A stretch of 64,000 nucleotides of DNA, taken from positions 1 to 64,000 of the forward strand of contig NZ_BEVZ01000005.1 of the NCBI RefSeq assembly GCF_003112515.1. The letters run 5' to 3'. Positions 17,329 through 26,985 of this stretch are shown piece after piece. The first letter of the stretch is position 1. Each line of letters begins with the position of its first letter. The translations under genes were made by a program, and so were the position numbers. The notes below the pieces were generated by a model. That model had not been told where the DNA came from and made no database searches. It saw only the letters and a program-made list of their open reading frames with translations. Origin of the DNA: Streptomyces fragilis. GTDB taxonomy: Bacteria; Actinomycetota; Actinomycetes; Streptomycetales; Streptomycetaceae.

Positions 17329-17334
17329 TACGAT
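17329..17334 (+). promoter_or_regulatory. candidate -10 element for secA
   Basis: TACGAT fits the TAnnnT consensus and would place transcription start about 60 nt before the secA GTG, in the divergent region with the GNAT gene. No convincing -35 is seen. Confidence 0.35.
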
Positions 17335-17399
17335 GGCCGTTGCTCAGCAGTACCAGCAAGCGACCGTCCCAGGCCCGACCGGCAAGGAGACCAGCCCCC

Positions 17400-20210
<2,811 letters not shown>

Positions 20211-20247
20211 CACCGCCGCACGGCGGGTGACCGCCGGACGGTGCGAG

Positions 20248-20282
20248 CGAGGGGCCGGGTGCGCACAGCACCCGGCCCCTCG
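20248..20282. terminator. bidirectional terminator after secA
   Basis: A perfect 15-bp stem (CGAGGGGCCGGGTGC) with loop GCACA lies between convergent secA and the HAD gene. Confidence 0.9.
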
Positions 20283-20434
20283 TGGTGTGTCCGGCGTCGG
20301 AGCCCCGGCGGGGACAGGAACGCGCGCTTCGGCCCGGCTCCGGTCAGGGAGGCGTCGCGCTCGGGACGGGGCCGCGCAGGGAGGCGCACTTGGCCCCGGC
20401 CCGGTCAGGGAGGCGCGCCTGGGCCCTGGTCCGG

Positions 20435-21172
20435 TCAGGGCTGTGCGAGGCGGTCGGCCAGGTGTTCCGCCAGGGAGACCGCCTCGGTGAGGGAGTCCAC
20501 GACCGGTACGCCGGCCTCCTCCAGGCTGGCCCGGCTGTGGGAGCCGCCGGTGTACAGCACCGCGCTCGCCCCCGCACTGCGGGCGGCCAGCGCGTCGTCG
20601 AGGGCGTCCCCGATGACGACGGTGGTGTCGGGGCGCACGCCGTGGGCGTCGAGGGCGGCGAGGTGGCGGACCATGTGCTCGGCCTTGGTGCCGCCGGAGG
20701 GGCCGTCGCGGCCGTCGACGCGCAGGAAGTGCGGCTCGATGCCGAAGTCGCGGACCAGCGGCACGAGTTCGTCGTGGCCGTGCATGCTGAGGATCGACTG
20801 GCTGCGGCCGGCCGCGTGCCAGCCGTGGAGCAGTTCGCGGACGCCCTCGGCGAGGTCGCAGGCGGTGACGTGGGTCTTGTAGTGGTGGTGGAACAGCCCG
20901 TCCATCACCTCCCACTCGCGCTGGGTGGGCATGCGGCCCATCAGCCGCTCGTAGAAGCGGGGCACCGGGACGCGGTAGAGCGTGCGGTACTGCTCCAGCG
21001 TGATGGGCGCCAGGCCGACCTCGGTGAAGGCGGCGTTGGTGGCCGCGATCGTCGCGTCCAGGTCGTGGAAGAGGGTGCCGTTCCAGTCCCAGACGATGTG
21101 CGGGCGGGGCCCGGTGGAGCCGTCGCCGGTGCCGGGGGCCGTCGTGGAGCGGGGTGGGGGTATGGCGGTCAC
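20435..21172 (-). CDS. HAD superfamily phosphatase
   Basis: The product has 245 aa and is related to phosphoglycolate phosphatase-like HAD hydrolases. Motif I is VWDWNGTLFHD: the nucleophile Asp is present but the usual second Asp is Asn (DxN), a variant that is common in streptomycete HAD proteins. Motif II is near SILSMHG, motif III is the Lys in GGTKAEHM, and motif IV is VIGDALDDALAARSAG. The substrate is unknown. The GTG start (21170-21172) overlaps the stop of the DUF6912 gene by 4 bp, so the pair forms an operon convergent with secA. Confidence 0.88.
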   Translation of the reverse strand: MTAIPPPRSTTAPGTGDGSTGPRPHIVWDWNGTLFHDLDATIAATNAAFTEVGLAPITLEQYRTLYRVPVPRFYERLMGRMPTQREWEVMDGLFHHHYKTHVTACDLAEGVRELLHGWHAAGRSQSILSMHGHDELVPLVRDFGIEPHFLRVDGRDGPSGGTKAEHMVRHLAALDAHGVRPDTTVVIGDALDDALAARSAGASAVLYTGGSHSRASLEEAGVPVVDSLTEAVSLAEHLADRLAQP

Positions 21173-21684
21173 GCGCGTTCGTCCTCCGTGCCCGCGCCGT
21201 CGATCAGGGCGGGGATCTCCTGCGTGGCGAACCACAGCAGGTCGTGCTCGTCGGCCAGGTCCACGGTGTTCTGCGCGTCGACGTCGTCCTTGTCGGCGGC
21301 GTCCAGCGCGGCCGCGGCGGCGGTGACGTCCCGCTCGGCGCTCTGCGCGTCGACGTGCACGGAGGCGGCCTTGGCCACCCGCAGGGGGCCCGGGACGAGG
21401 GCCTCGCCCATCTCCTCGGCGGCCAGGTCCACGGCGCGGTCGGCCACGTCCACCGCGACGACGACGCGGCGGCGGGGCGCGGCCGGGTCGGCGGCCAGCA
21501 GACGCAGCGAGGCGTGGGCGGCGAGGCCCAGGGCGGCGTACTCCAGCTCCTCGGAGTCCTCGGACTCGTACCAGTCGCTCAGCGCGGGGGTGGCCGCGTA
21601 GACGGTGACGCGCTCCCCGCCCAGCTCGCCCGTCCGGTACGCCTCGGCGAGCCCGGGGAGGGTCAGGGGTACGTAGACGCGCAT
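21169..21684 (-). CDS. DUF6912 family protein
   Basis: The product has 171 aa of a conserved actinobacterial protein (DUF6912), beginning MRVYVPLTLPGLAEAY. The middle has beta-strand and helix content with a VVVAVDVADRAVDLAAEE segment and ends very acidic (GAGTEDERA). There is no signal peptide or membrane helix. It is coupled to the HAD phosphatase by a 4-bp overlap, a conserved arrangement downstream of secA. Function unknown. Confidence 0.85.
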   Translation of the reverse strand: MRVYVPLTLPGLAEAYRTGELGGERVTVYAATPALSDWYESEDSEELEYAALGLAAHASLRLLAADPAAPRRRVVVAVDVADRAVDLAAEEMGEALVPGPLRVAKAASVHVDAQSAERDVTAAAAALDAADKDDVDAQNTVDLADEHDLLWFATQEIPALIDGAGTEDERA

Positions 21685-21978
21685 GCGGGCCGCCGCTTTC
21701 GGTCGGGGACGAGGGGTCAGCCCAGGATACGTCCGACGTGCGGGGGCGGTCCCCTTTCGGGGTGACGGCAGGGGCGTGGGGAGCCCGCGCAGCGGCGCGG
21801 CCGGAGCGGGCGGGGGCGGCCGTCCGCACGGCCTCGGCGGGGTGATGGGGCCGGATAGGTGAATCGCGGGGGCGGTCGCGGGCCTCGTGTCGGTCTTTGC
21901 CCGGCGGTGAGGGCGGCTCTACAAGATCCACAGCGGGGTTACTCGCCGGTATGTCTCTCGCGGAACGGGGATGAGTTC

Positions 21979-22488
21979 GTGAACAAGGTCATGACGAGGG
22001 TGCGGAGCGGAGGGGCCGGGGAGCGGCCCGGGGGCGCGGTGGTGGGACGGCGGCGGCCGCCGGGGCGGAGGGACGCGCGGCGGCCGGGCGGTGGGGGCGG
22101 CTCCGGTGTCACCGCGGGGGAGAGGGCGGGCGCCCGGGCCGGTGGGGCGGGGCGGCGGGTGGCGCCGCCCTCGGACCGGCCGACCGACGTGTTCGCGGAG
22201 CGGCTGGTGGGGGTGCTGAGCGGGCAGCTGCCGGTGCACTCGATGCTGCGGCACACGGTGGGCCGGGCCTACGACGACCTGGCGCGTCTGGCGGAACGGG
22301 GGGTGCTGCGGACGCGGGGCGGGGTCCGGCCGGTGGTGCGGGACATCGGCTACTACGTGGCCCGGGCGGGGGCGCTCGAGGTGTTCGTGCGGGTGGGTGC
22401 GGGGGAGAGGGTGCGGGCGCTGGCCTTCCGGCTGGAGCGGGGGGAGGACCGGCGGTGGCGGTGCGTGGCGATCGACGCGGGGCCCTGA
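21979..22488 (+). CDS. Rv3235-like small protein
   Basis: The product has about 169 aa. The N-terminal third is low complexity (Arg, Gly, Pro); the conserved C-terminal part, DVFAERLVGVLSGQLPVHSM ... VFVRVGAGERVRALAFRLE ... RRWRCVAIDAGP, matches the Rv3235 family that sits beside secA in actinobacteria. The start is uncertain: GTG 21979 is used here, ATG 21991 is equally possible, and an ATG at 21859 would add unconserved residues. Function unknown; the fold of the C-terminus suggests a small alpha/beta domain. Confidence 0.75.
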   Translation: MNKVMTRVRSGGAGERPGGAVVGRRRPPGRRDARRPGGGGGSGVTAGERAGARAGGAGRRVAPPSDRPTDVFAERLVGVLSGQLPVHSMLRHTVGRAYDDLARLAERGVLRTRGGVRPVVRDIGYYVARAGALEVFVRVGAGERVRALAFRLERGEDRRWRCVAIDAGP

Positions 22489-22754
22489 CGGTTGCGGGTC
22501 CCCTGCGCGGGGGGCGGCGGCAGGGTCTCTGCGGTCCGGCCGCTCCTCCGCCGCGGTGACGGGGTGGGTGGCCCGGGTGACGGTGCTGGTTCTGTCCCCC
22601 GACCACCCCCCTTCCCGGGAAAGACCTGGCCACGGGTGGGGCGGACCGTCACGTGCGTACGCGCCGCCCGCACCCGGTCGTCCCGCCCCGGCGGCGCGAC
22701 TGCCCGCAGGGCGGGACGGGAGTGCCGTCCAGGTCCAACTGCCGGGTCCCGGCG
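22489..22754. other. convergent intergenic region with a copy of a dispersed repeat
   Basis: No gene is seen. Positions about 22633-22710 resemble the dispersed repeat found at 35900-35978 and 39997-40110 (shared core with CGTCACGTGCGT followed by GCCGCCYGCRCCCG). Confidence 0.55.
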
Positions 22755-23480
22755 TCAGAGGGACTTGAGGGCGGCCGTGGTGGCTCGGGTGAGGGTGGGG
22801 AGGTGGGATTTGGGGAGGCGGGGCTGGCGGAGGATGACGGTGCGCCAGTAGAGGGGGCCGGTGATGAGGTCGAGGGCGATGTCCTCGTCGAGGCCGCGCC
22901 GCAGCTCGCCCCGCTCCACCGCCGCCGCGAGGATCCGCAGCGCCACGCTCTCCTGCCCCGACCGCACCGCCTTGCGCAGCGCCTCGTCGATCTCCGGGTT
23001 GCGGGCGGCCTCCGCCTGCAGGTCCGGGATGATCTGCGAGGCCACCGGGTGCCGCAGGGCGCGCGAGGTGAACTCGTACAGCAGCCGCAGGTCCGTCTCC
23101 AGGGACCCGGTGTCCGGCGCGGGCAGCCCTTCGACGGCCAGCGCGGAGACGATGTCCAGGACCAGGTGCAGTTTGCCCCGCCAGCGCCGGTAGACCGCCG
23201 TCTTGCCGACCCCGGCCCGGCGGGCGACCCCCTCGATGGAGGTCCGCGCGTACCCGACCGCCGCGAGCTCCTCCAGCACCGCCGAGCGGATGGCCTGCGT
23301 CACGTCCTCGCGCAGCACCGCCGCGCCGGCCGGCGCCCTGCGGCGCGGCGCGGAGCCGCCCCCGGCGGGACCCGCAGCCTCCGCGGACCCCGCGGTACCT
23401 GCGGATCCGGGGGCCTCGGTGGCCCCGGCCCCGGCGGCCCCGGTTGCCCCAGCGGCTTCGACGGCTTCGGCGTCAGTCAT
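22755..23480 (-). CDS. TetR family transcriptional regulator
   Basis: The product has 241 aa. An N-terminal tail of about 50 residues is rich in Ala, Gly and Glu. The TetR helix-turn-helix follows (VGYARTSIEGVARRAGVGKT-like, then AVYRRWRGKLHLVLDI), then a ligand-binding domain of the TetR_C_11 kind. It is divergent from the ABC-2 exporter genes, 148 bp away, so that exporter is the likely target. A perfect palindrome in the shared promoter region is a candidate operator. The ATG at 23480 was used; an ATG 21 nt upstream is possible. Confidence 0.9.
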   Translation of the reverse strand: MTDAEAVEAAGATGAAGAGATEAPGSAGTAGSAEAAGPAGGGSAPRRRAPAGAAVLREDVTQAIRSAVLEELAAVGYARTSIEGVARRAGVGKTAVYRRWRGKLHLVLDIVSALAVEGLPAPDTGSLETDLRLLYEFTSRALRHPVASQIIPDLQAEAARNPEIDEALRKAVRSGQESVALRILAAAVERGELRRGLDEDIALDLITGPLYWRTVILRQPRLPKSHLPTLTRATTAALKSL

Positions 23481-23502
23481 GCGATCCAGCATAGGGCGCA
23501 CG

Positions 23503-23515
23503 CGTCGTCACGACG
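23503..23515. promoter_or_regulatory. candidate TetR operator
   Basis: The perfect palindrome CGTCGT-C-ACGACG lies in the divergent promoter region between the TetR gene and the exporter operon, about 23 bp before the TetR ATG and just upstream of the candidate exporter -35 box. Related half sites occur near 23565 and 23586. Confidence 0.45.
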
Positions 23516-23521
23516 GGACGG

Positions 23522-23551
23522 TTGCGTTGCGACGTGTTCCCGGCCTAGGCT
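23522..23551 (+). promoter_or_regulatory. candidate promoter of the exporter operon
   Basis: TTGCGT (23522-23527) and TAGGCT (23546-23551) are separated by 18 nt and match the Streptomyces vegetative consensus well. Transcription would start about 70 nt before the permease GTG. Confidence 0.5.
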
Positions 23552-23628
23552 CAGGCCGCGCGGACGACGATACGGTCCCGTTCCGTCGTAACGTCGCCAA
23601 CTCTCCCGCTCGACGAAAGGCCGCGGAT

Positions 23629-24549
23629 GTGAGCCAGGTTCTCGACGCACCGCACGCCGCCGGCCCGGCGGTTCCCGACCACGGGGACCTTCCGGCGCTG
23701 GCCGCCCGGCACGGTCTCACGGTCAGCGGGGCCCGCCCGACCCTGACCGGCTACGTCCGGCAGCTCTGGGCGCGGCGGCACTTCATCACCGCCTTCTCCA
23801 CCGCCAAGCTCACCGCCCAGTACAGCCAGGCCAAGCTGGGCCAGCTCTGGCAGGTGCTGACGCCGGTGCTGAACGCCGCGGTGTACTTCTTCATCTTCGG
23901 CGTCCTGATGGGCACCTCCCACGGCGTGCCGGACTTCGTGCCCTTCCTGGTCACCGGCGTGTTCGTGTGGACGTTCACCCAGTCCTCGCTGATGACCGGC
24001 ACCCGCGCGATCGCGAGCAACGTCGGACTGGTCCGCGCGCTGCACTTCCCGCGGGCCTCGCTGCCGATCTCGTACTGCCTGCAGCAGCTCCAGCAGTTGC
24101 TGTTCTCGATGGCGGCGCTGGCCGTGATCCTGCTGGTCTTCGGCGTGCCGGTGGCCTGGTCCTGGCTGCTGGTGGTGCCGGCGCTGATCCTGCAGTTCGT
24201 CTTCAACGCCGGTCTGGCGATGGTGCTGGCCCGCCTCGGCGCGCACACCCCCGACCTGGCGCAGCTGATGCCGTTCGTGCTGCGCACCTGGATGTACGCC
24301 TCCGGCGTGATGTTCAGCCTGACGCAGGTGGCGCAGCGCACCGACCTGCCGGGCTGGGTGTTCAACGTCCTGCAGTGGAACCCGGCGGCGGTCTACATCG
24401 ACCTGATGCGGTTCGCGCTGATCGACAGCTTCACCGCGAGCCAGCTGCCGGACCACGTGTGGCTGATCGCCGGCGGGTGGGCGCTGCTCGCCGGGCTCGG
24501 TGGATTCGTTTTCTTCTGGAAGGCTGAGGAGACCTACGGCCGTGGCTGA
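23629..24549 (+). CDS. ABC-2 type polysaccharide/teichoic acid export permease
   Basis: The product has 306 aa of the TagG/Wzm family. A cytoplasmic N-terminus leads into an amphipathic region (RRHFITAFSTAKLTAQYSQAKLGQLWQVLTP is the family hallmark) and about six membrane helices. With the ATPase encoded next it should form an exporter for lipid-linked glycopolymers. The GTG at 23629 is preceded by GAAAGG. The ATPase gene overlaps its 3' end by 8 bp. A cell-wall glycopolymer synthesis locus lies 8-20 kb downstream, a possible source of substrate. Confidence 0.92.
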   Translation: MSQVLDAPHAAGPAVPDHGDLPALAARHGLTVSGARPTLTGYVRQLWARRHFITAFSTAKLTAQYSQAKLGQLWQVLTPVLNAAVYFFIFGVLMGTSHGVPDFVPFLVTGVFVWTFTQSSLMTGTRAIASNVGLVRALHFPRASLPISYCLQQLQQLLFSMAALAVILLVFGVPVAWSWLLVVPALILQFVFNAGLAMVLARLGAHTPDLAQLMPFVLRTWMYASGVMFSLTQVAQRTDLPGWVFNVLQWNPAAVYIDLMRFALIDSFTASQLPDHVWLIAGGWALLAGLGGFVFFWKAEETYGRG

Positions 24550-25351
24550 GCAGCGGATGGACCTCGCGGACGCAACCGGGGAGCGGATCCCCACGGTGGT
24601 CGTCGACCATGTGGACATCGTCTACAAGGTCAACGGCGCGGGCGGCGGACGGGGCGCGGCCACGGCGGCGCTCAGCCGGATCGTGCGGCGCAAGGAGAAG
24701 GTCGAGCGGGCCGCCGGGGTGCGGCGGGTGCACGCGGTGAAGAACGTGACGTTCGTGGCGCACCGGGGTGAGGCGATCGGGCTGATCGGCACCAACGGTT
24801 CGGGCAAGTCGACGCTGCTGAAGGCGGTGGCCGGGCTCCTGCCGGTGGAGAGGGGCCAGATCTTCACCGACGGCCAGCCCTCGCTGCTGGGAGTCAACGC
24901 GGCGCTGATGAAGGACCTCACCGGCGAGCGCAACGTCCATCTCGGCGGGCTCGCCATGGGGATGTCGCGCGAGCAGATACGGGAGCGGTACCGGTCGATC
25001 GTGGACTTCTCGGGGATCAACGAGAAGGGCGACTTCATCACGCTGCCGATGCGGACGTACTCCTCCGGCATGTCGGCGCGGCTGCGGTTCTCGATCGCCG
25101 CGGCCAAGGACCACGACGTGCTGCTGATCGACGAGGCGCTGGCCACCGGCGACAAGAAGTTCCAGAAGCGCTCCGAGGCGCGGATCCGCGAGCTGCGCAA
25201 GCACGCGGGCACGGTGTTCCTGGTCAGCCACAACAACAAGTCGATCCGCGACACCTGCGACCGGGTGCTGTGGCTGGAGCGGGGCGAGCTGCGGATGGAC
25301 GGGCCGACCGAGGACGTCATGCGCGAGTACGAGAAGTTCACCGGCAAGTAG
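24542..25351 (+). CDS. ABC exporter ATP-binding protein, TagH/Wzt type
   Basis: The product has 269 aa. Walker A is GTNGSGKS (83-90), the signature is YSSGMSARLRFS, Walker B is DVLLIDEAL followed by ATGDKKFQKR as in TagH/Wzt, and the H-loop is FLVSHNNKSI. An extra region before Walker A (residues 30-60, Gly/Lys/Arg-rich) occurs in streptomycete homologues. There is no C-terminal substrate-binding domain, so recognition may rest with the permease. The GTG at 24542 overlaps the permease gene. Confidence 0.93.
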   Translation: MAEQRMDLADATGERIPTVVVDHVDIVYKVNGAGGGRGAATAALSRIVRRKEKVERAAGVRRVHAVKNVTFVAHRGEAIGLIGTNGSGKSTLLKAVAGLLPVERGQIFTDGQPSLLGVNAALMKDLTGERNVHLGGLAMGMSREQIRERYRSIVDFSGINEKGDFITLPMRTYSSGMSARLRFSIAAAKDHDVLLIDEALATGDKKFQKRSEARIRELRKHAGTVFLVSHNNKSIRDTCDRVLWLERGELRMDGPTEDVMREYEKFTGK

Positions 25352-25373
25352 GCCGAGTACGCGGCGCTCCACG

Positions 25374-25420
25374 GGAGGGGCGGTTCGGGGCACGTGCATG
25401 TGTCCCCGGGCCGCCCCTCC
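25374..25420 (+). terminator. terminator of the exporter operon
   Basis: GGAGGGGCGG and CCGCCCCTCC form a 10-bp outer stem, continued by CGGGG/CCCCG after small mismatches, with an inner loop. The hairpin starts 23 nt after the ATPase stop. Confidence 0.8.
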
Positions 25421-25489
25421 GCGCTGTCCGGCGGTCTCAGATCTTGCTCAGGGATCAGGGCGAGGAGGCGCTCCGGCCGTGGGACGGAC

Positions 25490-25495
25490 CTACGC
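25490..25495 (+). promoter_or_regulatory. candidate -10 element for the lipoprotein gene
   Basis: TACGCT fits the TAnnnT consensus, about 32 nt before the ATG. Confidence 0.3.
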
Positions 25496-25526
25496 TCGGG
25501 CTCTTCGACGAACGGGGGAGCGCGCG

Positions 25527-26048
25527 ATGCGAGGTCGACGGGGTGCCGCGGCGGTGGCAGCGATGGTGGTGGCGGTCGTGACGGGTGCGGCGGGGTGCAC
25601 CGGCGAGGCGTCGTGGGGCGAGGGGAAGGAGCTGCCCGCGGCCGTGGACGGCGGGCCAAGCCCGGCCGGGTCCGCGCCGTGGCAGGAACCGGCACCGGAG
25701 CAGGAATCGGCGCCGGAGCTGGAGCCGGGGCAGGAACCGGCGGAGGAGCAGGAACCGGCGGAGGAGCTGGAGCACCGGGGGAACGCGAGCCTGGCGTACC
25801 CGTCCGGGCGGCCCGGGGACGCCCTCACGCTCACCGTCTCGTGCCGAGGGGACGGGACGGTCGAGGTGCGGGTGCCCGGCGTCGGCACGAGCGTCCGGAA
25901 CCGCTGCGACGAGGGGAAGGTCGCCGCCTACGAGCACCGGATCGCGATCGGCGGGGCGGAGCGCGCGGGCACCGCCGTCGTGACGGCTCCGGCGGAGGTG
26001 GAGTGGACGCTCACCGTCACCCGCACCGCGCCGGTTACGTCTCCCTGA
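25527..26048 (+). CDS. small secreted lipoprotein
   Basis: The product has 173 aa. A lipoprotein signal peptide ends in TGAAGC with Cys24, followed by a disordered stretch of Glu/Pro-rich repeats (EPAPEQE, EPAEEQEPAEELE) and a small beta-rich domain (SLAYPSGRPGDALTLTVSCR ... VRNRCDEG) with two Cys that could form a disulfide. Function unknown; the C-terminal domain has the look of secreted Streptomyces immunoglobulin-like proteins. The start ATG 25527 has GGGGGAG upstream. Its 3' end overlaps the convergent MarR gene by 14 bp. Confidence 0.8.
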   Translation: MRGRRGAAAVAAMVVAVVTGAAGCTGEASWGEGKELPAAVDGGPSPAGSAPWQEPAPEQESAPELEPGQEPAEEQEPAEELEHRGNASLAYPSGRPGDALTLTVSCRGDGTVEVRVPGVGTSVRNRCDEGKVAAYEHRIAIGGAERAGTAVVTAPAEVEWTLTVTRTAPVTSP

Positions 26049-26433
26049 TCTCGTCGAGGGAGTGCTGCATCGCCTCCCGCGCACGGACGAAGAAGTCGGC
26101 GAGGACGGCCGTCTCGTCCGGGGTGTAGCCGGCGAGGAGCGCGCCCAGCCGCTCGTAGTGGGGGCCGTAGACGGCGAAGACGCGGGTGGCCGCCGACGCG
26201 TCCAGGACGACACGGACACGTCGGCGGTCGTTCGGATCGGGCTGCCGGTGGACGTAGCCGGCGCGTTCCAGGCGGTTCAGGACGCCGGTGACCGCGCCGG
26301 TGGTGATGTTCGCGCGTTCGGCCAGATCGCCGGCGGCCAGGTGCCGCATGCCGGCGCCGATGATGTGGCCGAGGCAGGTCAGGTCGGTGACGTTCAGCCC
26401 CAGTCGCTGAGCGATGACGAGGACCTCGGGCAC
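26035..26433 (-). CDS. MarR family regulator, probably missing its N-terminus
   Basis: The visible part is a MarR winged helix: IAQRLGLNVTDLTCLGHI, DLAERANITTGAVTGVLNRL, the wing GYVHRQPDPNDRRRVRV, and the C-terminal dimerisation helices. Family members have about 30 more residues (first dimerisation helix) before IAQRLGLN; here the frame upstream turns into unrelated Arg/Gly/Glu-rich sequence. A GTG at 26431-26433 would give 132 aa and is taken as a nominal start. The missing N-terminus and the head-to-head junction with the next gene suggest a deletion. It may be inactive or poorly dimerising. Confidence 0.65.
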   Translation of the reverse strand: MPEVLVIAQRLGLNVTDLTCLGHIIGAGMRHLAAGDLAERANITTGAVTGVLNRLERAGYVHRQPDPNDRRRVRVVLDASAATRVFAVYGPHYERLGALLAGYTPDETAVLADFFVRAREAMQHSLDEIRET

Positions 26434-26868
26434 ACGCTCGCCGGATGGGCGGGCGCCTGCCTCGCCCTCGTCGGATGCGCCCTCTGCGGCGCGGCGACGG
26501 TCGCCGGACGGCCCGCCGGCTTCCTGATCGGCCTCGGCGTGGTCGTCCTGGCCGCCCTGCTCAGCTGGGTGCTGCATCTGGGCGGCTGGGGGAAGCCCGG
26601 CGGGCCGCGCCCGGCCGCCGACCGGCACTGGCGTACGAGGGACCGGGCGGCCGCGCAGGGGCACCCGGACTGCTGGGGCTGTCGCCTGGCGCGGCGCGGG
26701 CGTCGCCTCACCCGGCCGGAACCCCATCGCGCGCCCGAGCCGGAACCCCTGCGCGCGCCCGAGCCGGAACCCCAGCTCGCGCCCGAGCCGGAACCCCAGC
26801 TCGCGCCCGAGCCGGAGCCCCAGCTCGCGCCCGAGCCGGGGCGGCGGGCGGTCACCGGGGCCGTGTGA
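26365..26868 (+). CDS. HGxxPAAW-type small membrane protein, start unclear
   Basis: Homology begins at about 26422 with DLGHTLAGWAGACLALVGCA, a variant of the HGxxPAAW motif, followed by a second helix (FLIGLGVVVLAALLSWVLHL) and the conserved HPDCWGCRLARRGR. A tail with about four copies of an 8-residue unit (APEPEPQL) is encoded by 24-bp tandem repeats at about 26730-26840. No good start is present: GTG 26365 or CTG 26407 would both lie inside the antisense MarR gene. The 5' end was probably lost or altered at the junction near 26405-26425. Family function unknown. Confidence 0.55.
   Translation: MAEAGQVGDVQPQSLSDDEDLGHTLAGWAGACLALVGCALCGAATVAGRPAGFLIGLGVVVLAALLSWVLHLGGWGKPGGPRPAADRHWRTRDRAAAQGHPDCWGCRLARRGRRLTRPEPHRAPEPEPLRAPEPEPQLAPEPEPQLAPEPEPQLAPEPGRRAVTGAV
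26728..26840 (+). repeat. 24-bp coding tandem repeats (APEPEPQL)
   Basis: Four to five near-identical 24-bp units (CGCCCGAGCCGGAACCCC core) encode the Pro/Glu-rich tail of the HGxxPAAW-type protein. The unit is prone to copy-number change. Confidence 0.8.
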
Positions 26869-26909
26869 CCGGAGTGGGTCCCGCGGGCGGTGTCCCGGGG
26901 GGAACGCGG

Positions 26910-26950
26910 CGGGCCGCCCGCCGTGTCGGGTGGACACGTCGGGCGGCCCG
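26910..26950. terminator. bidirectional terminator between HGxxPAAW and gdhB genes
   Basis: CGGGCCGCCCG (26910-26920) and CGGGCGGCCCG (26940-26950) form a perfect 11-bp stem with an inner GTGT/ACAC pairing, between two converging genes. Confidence 0.8.
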
Positions 26951-26985
26951 GAGACCGCGGCGCGAACCGCGGGCGGCGGTCGGGG

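Noticed and set aside
20435..21172. Loss of HAD activity because motif I is DWNGT rather than DxDGT
   Set aside because: This DxN form is widespread among streptomycete HAD phosphatases as I know them, and the nucleophile and motifs III/IV are intact, so inactivation is not implied.
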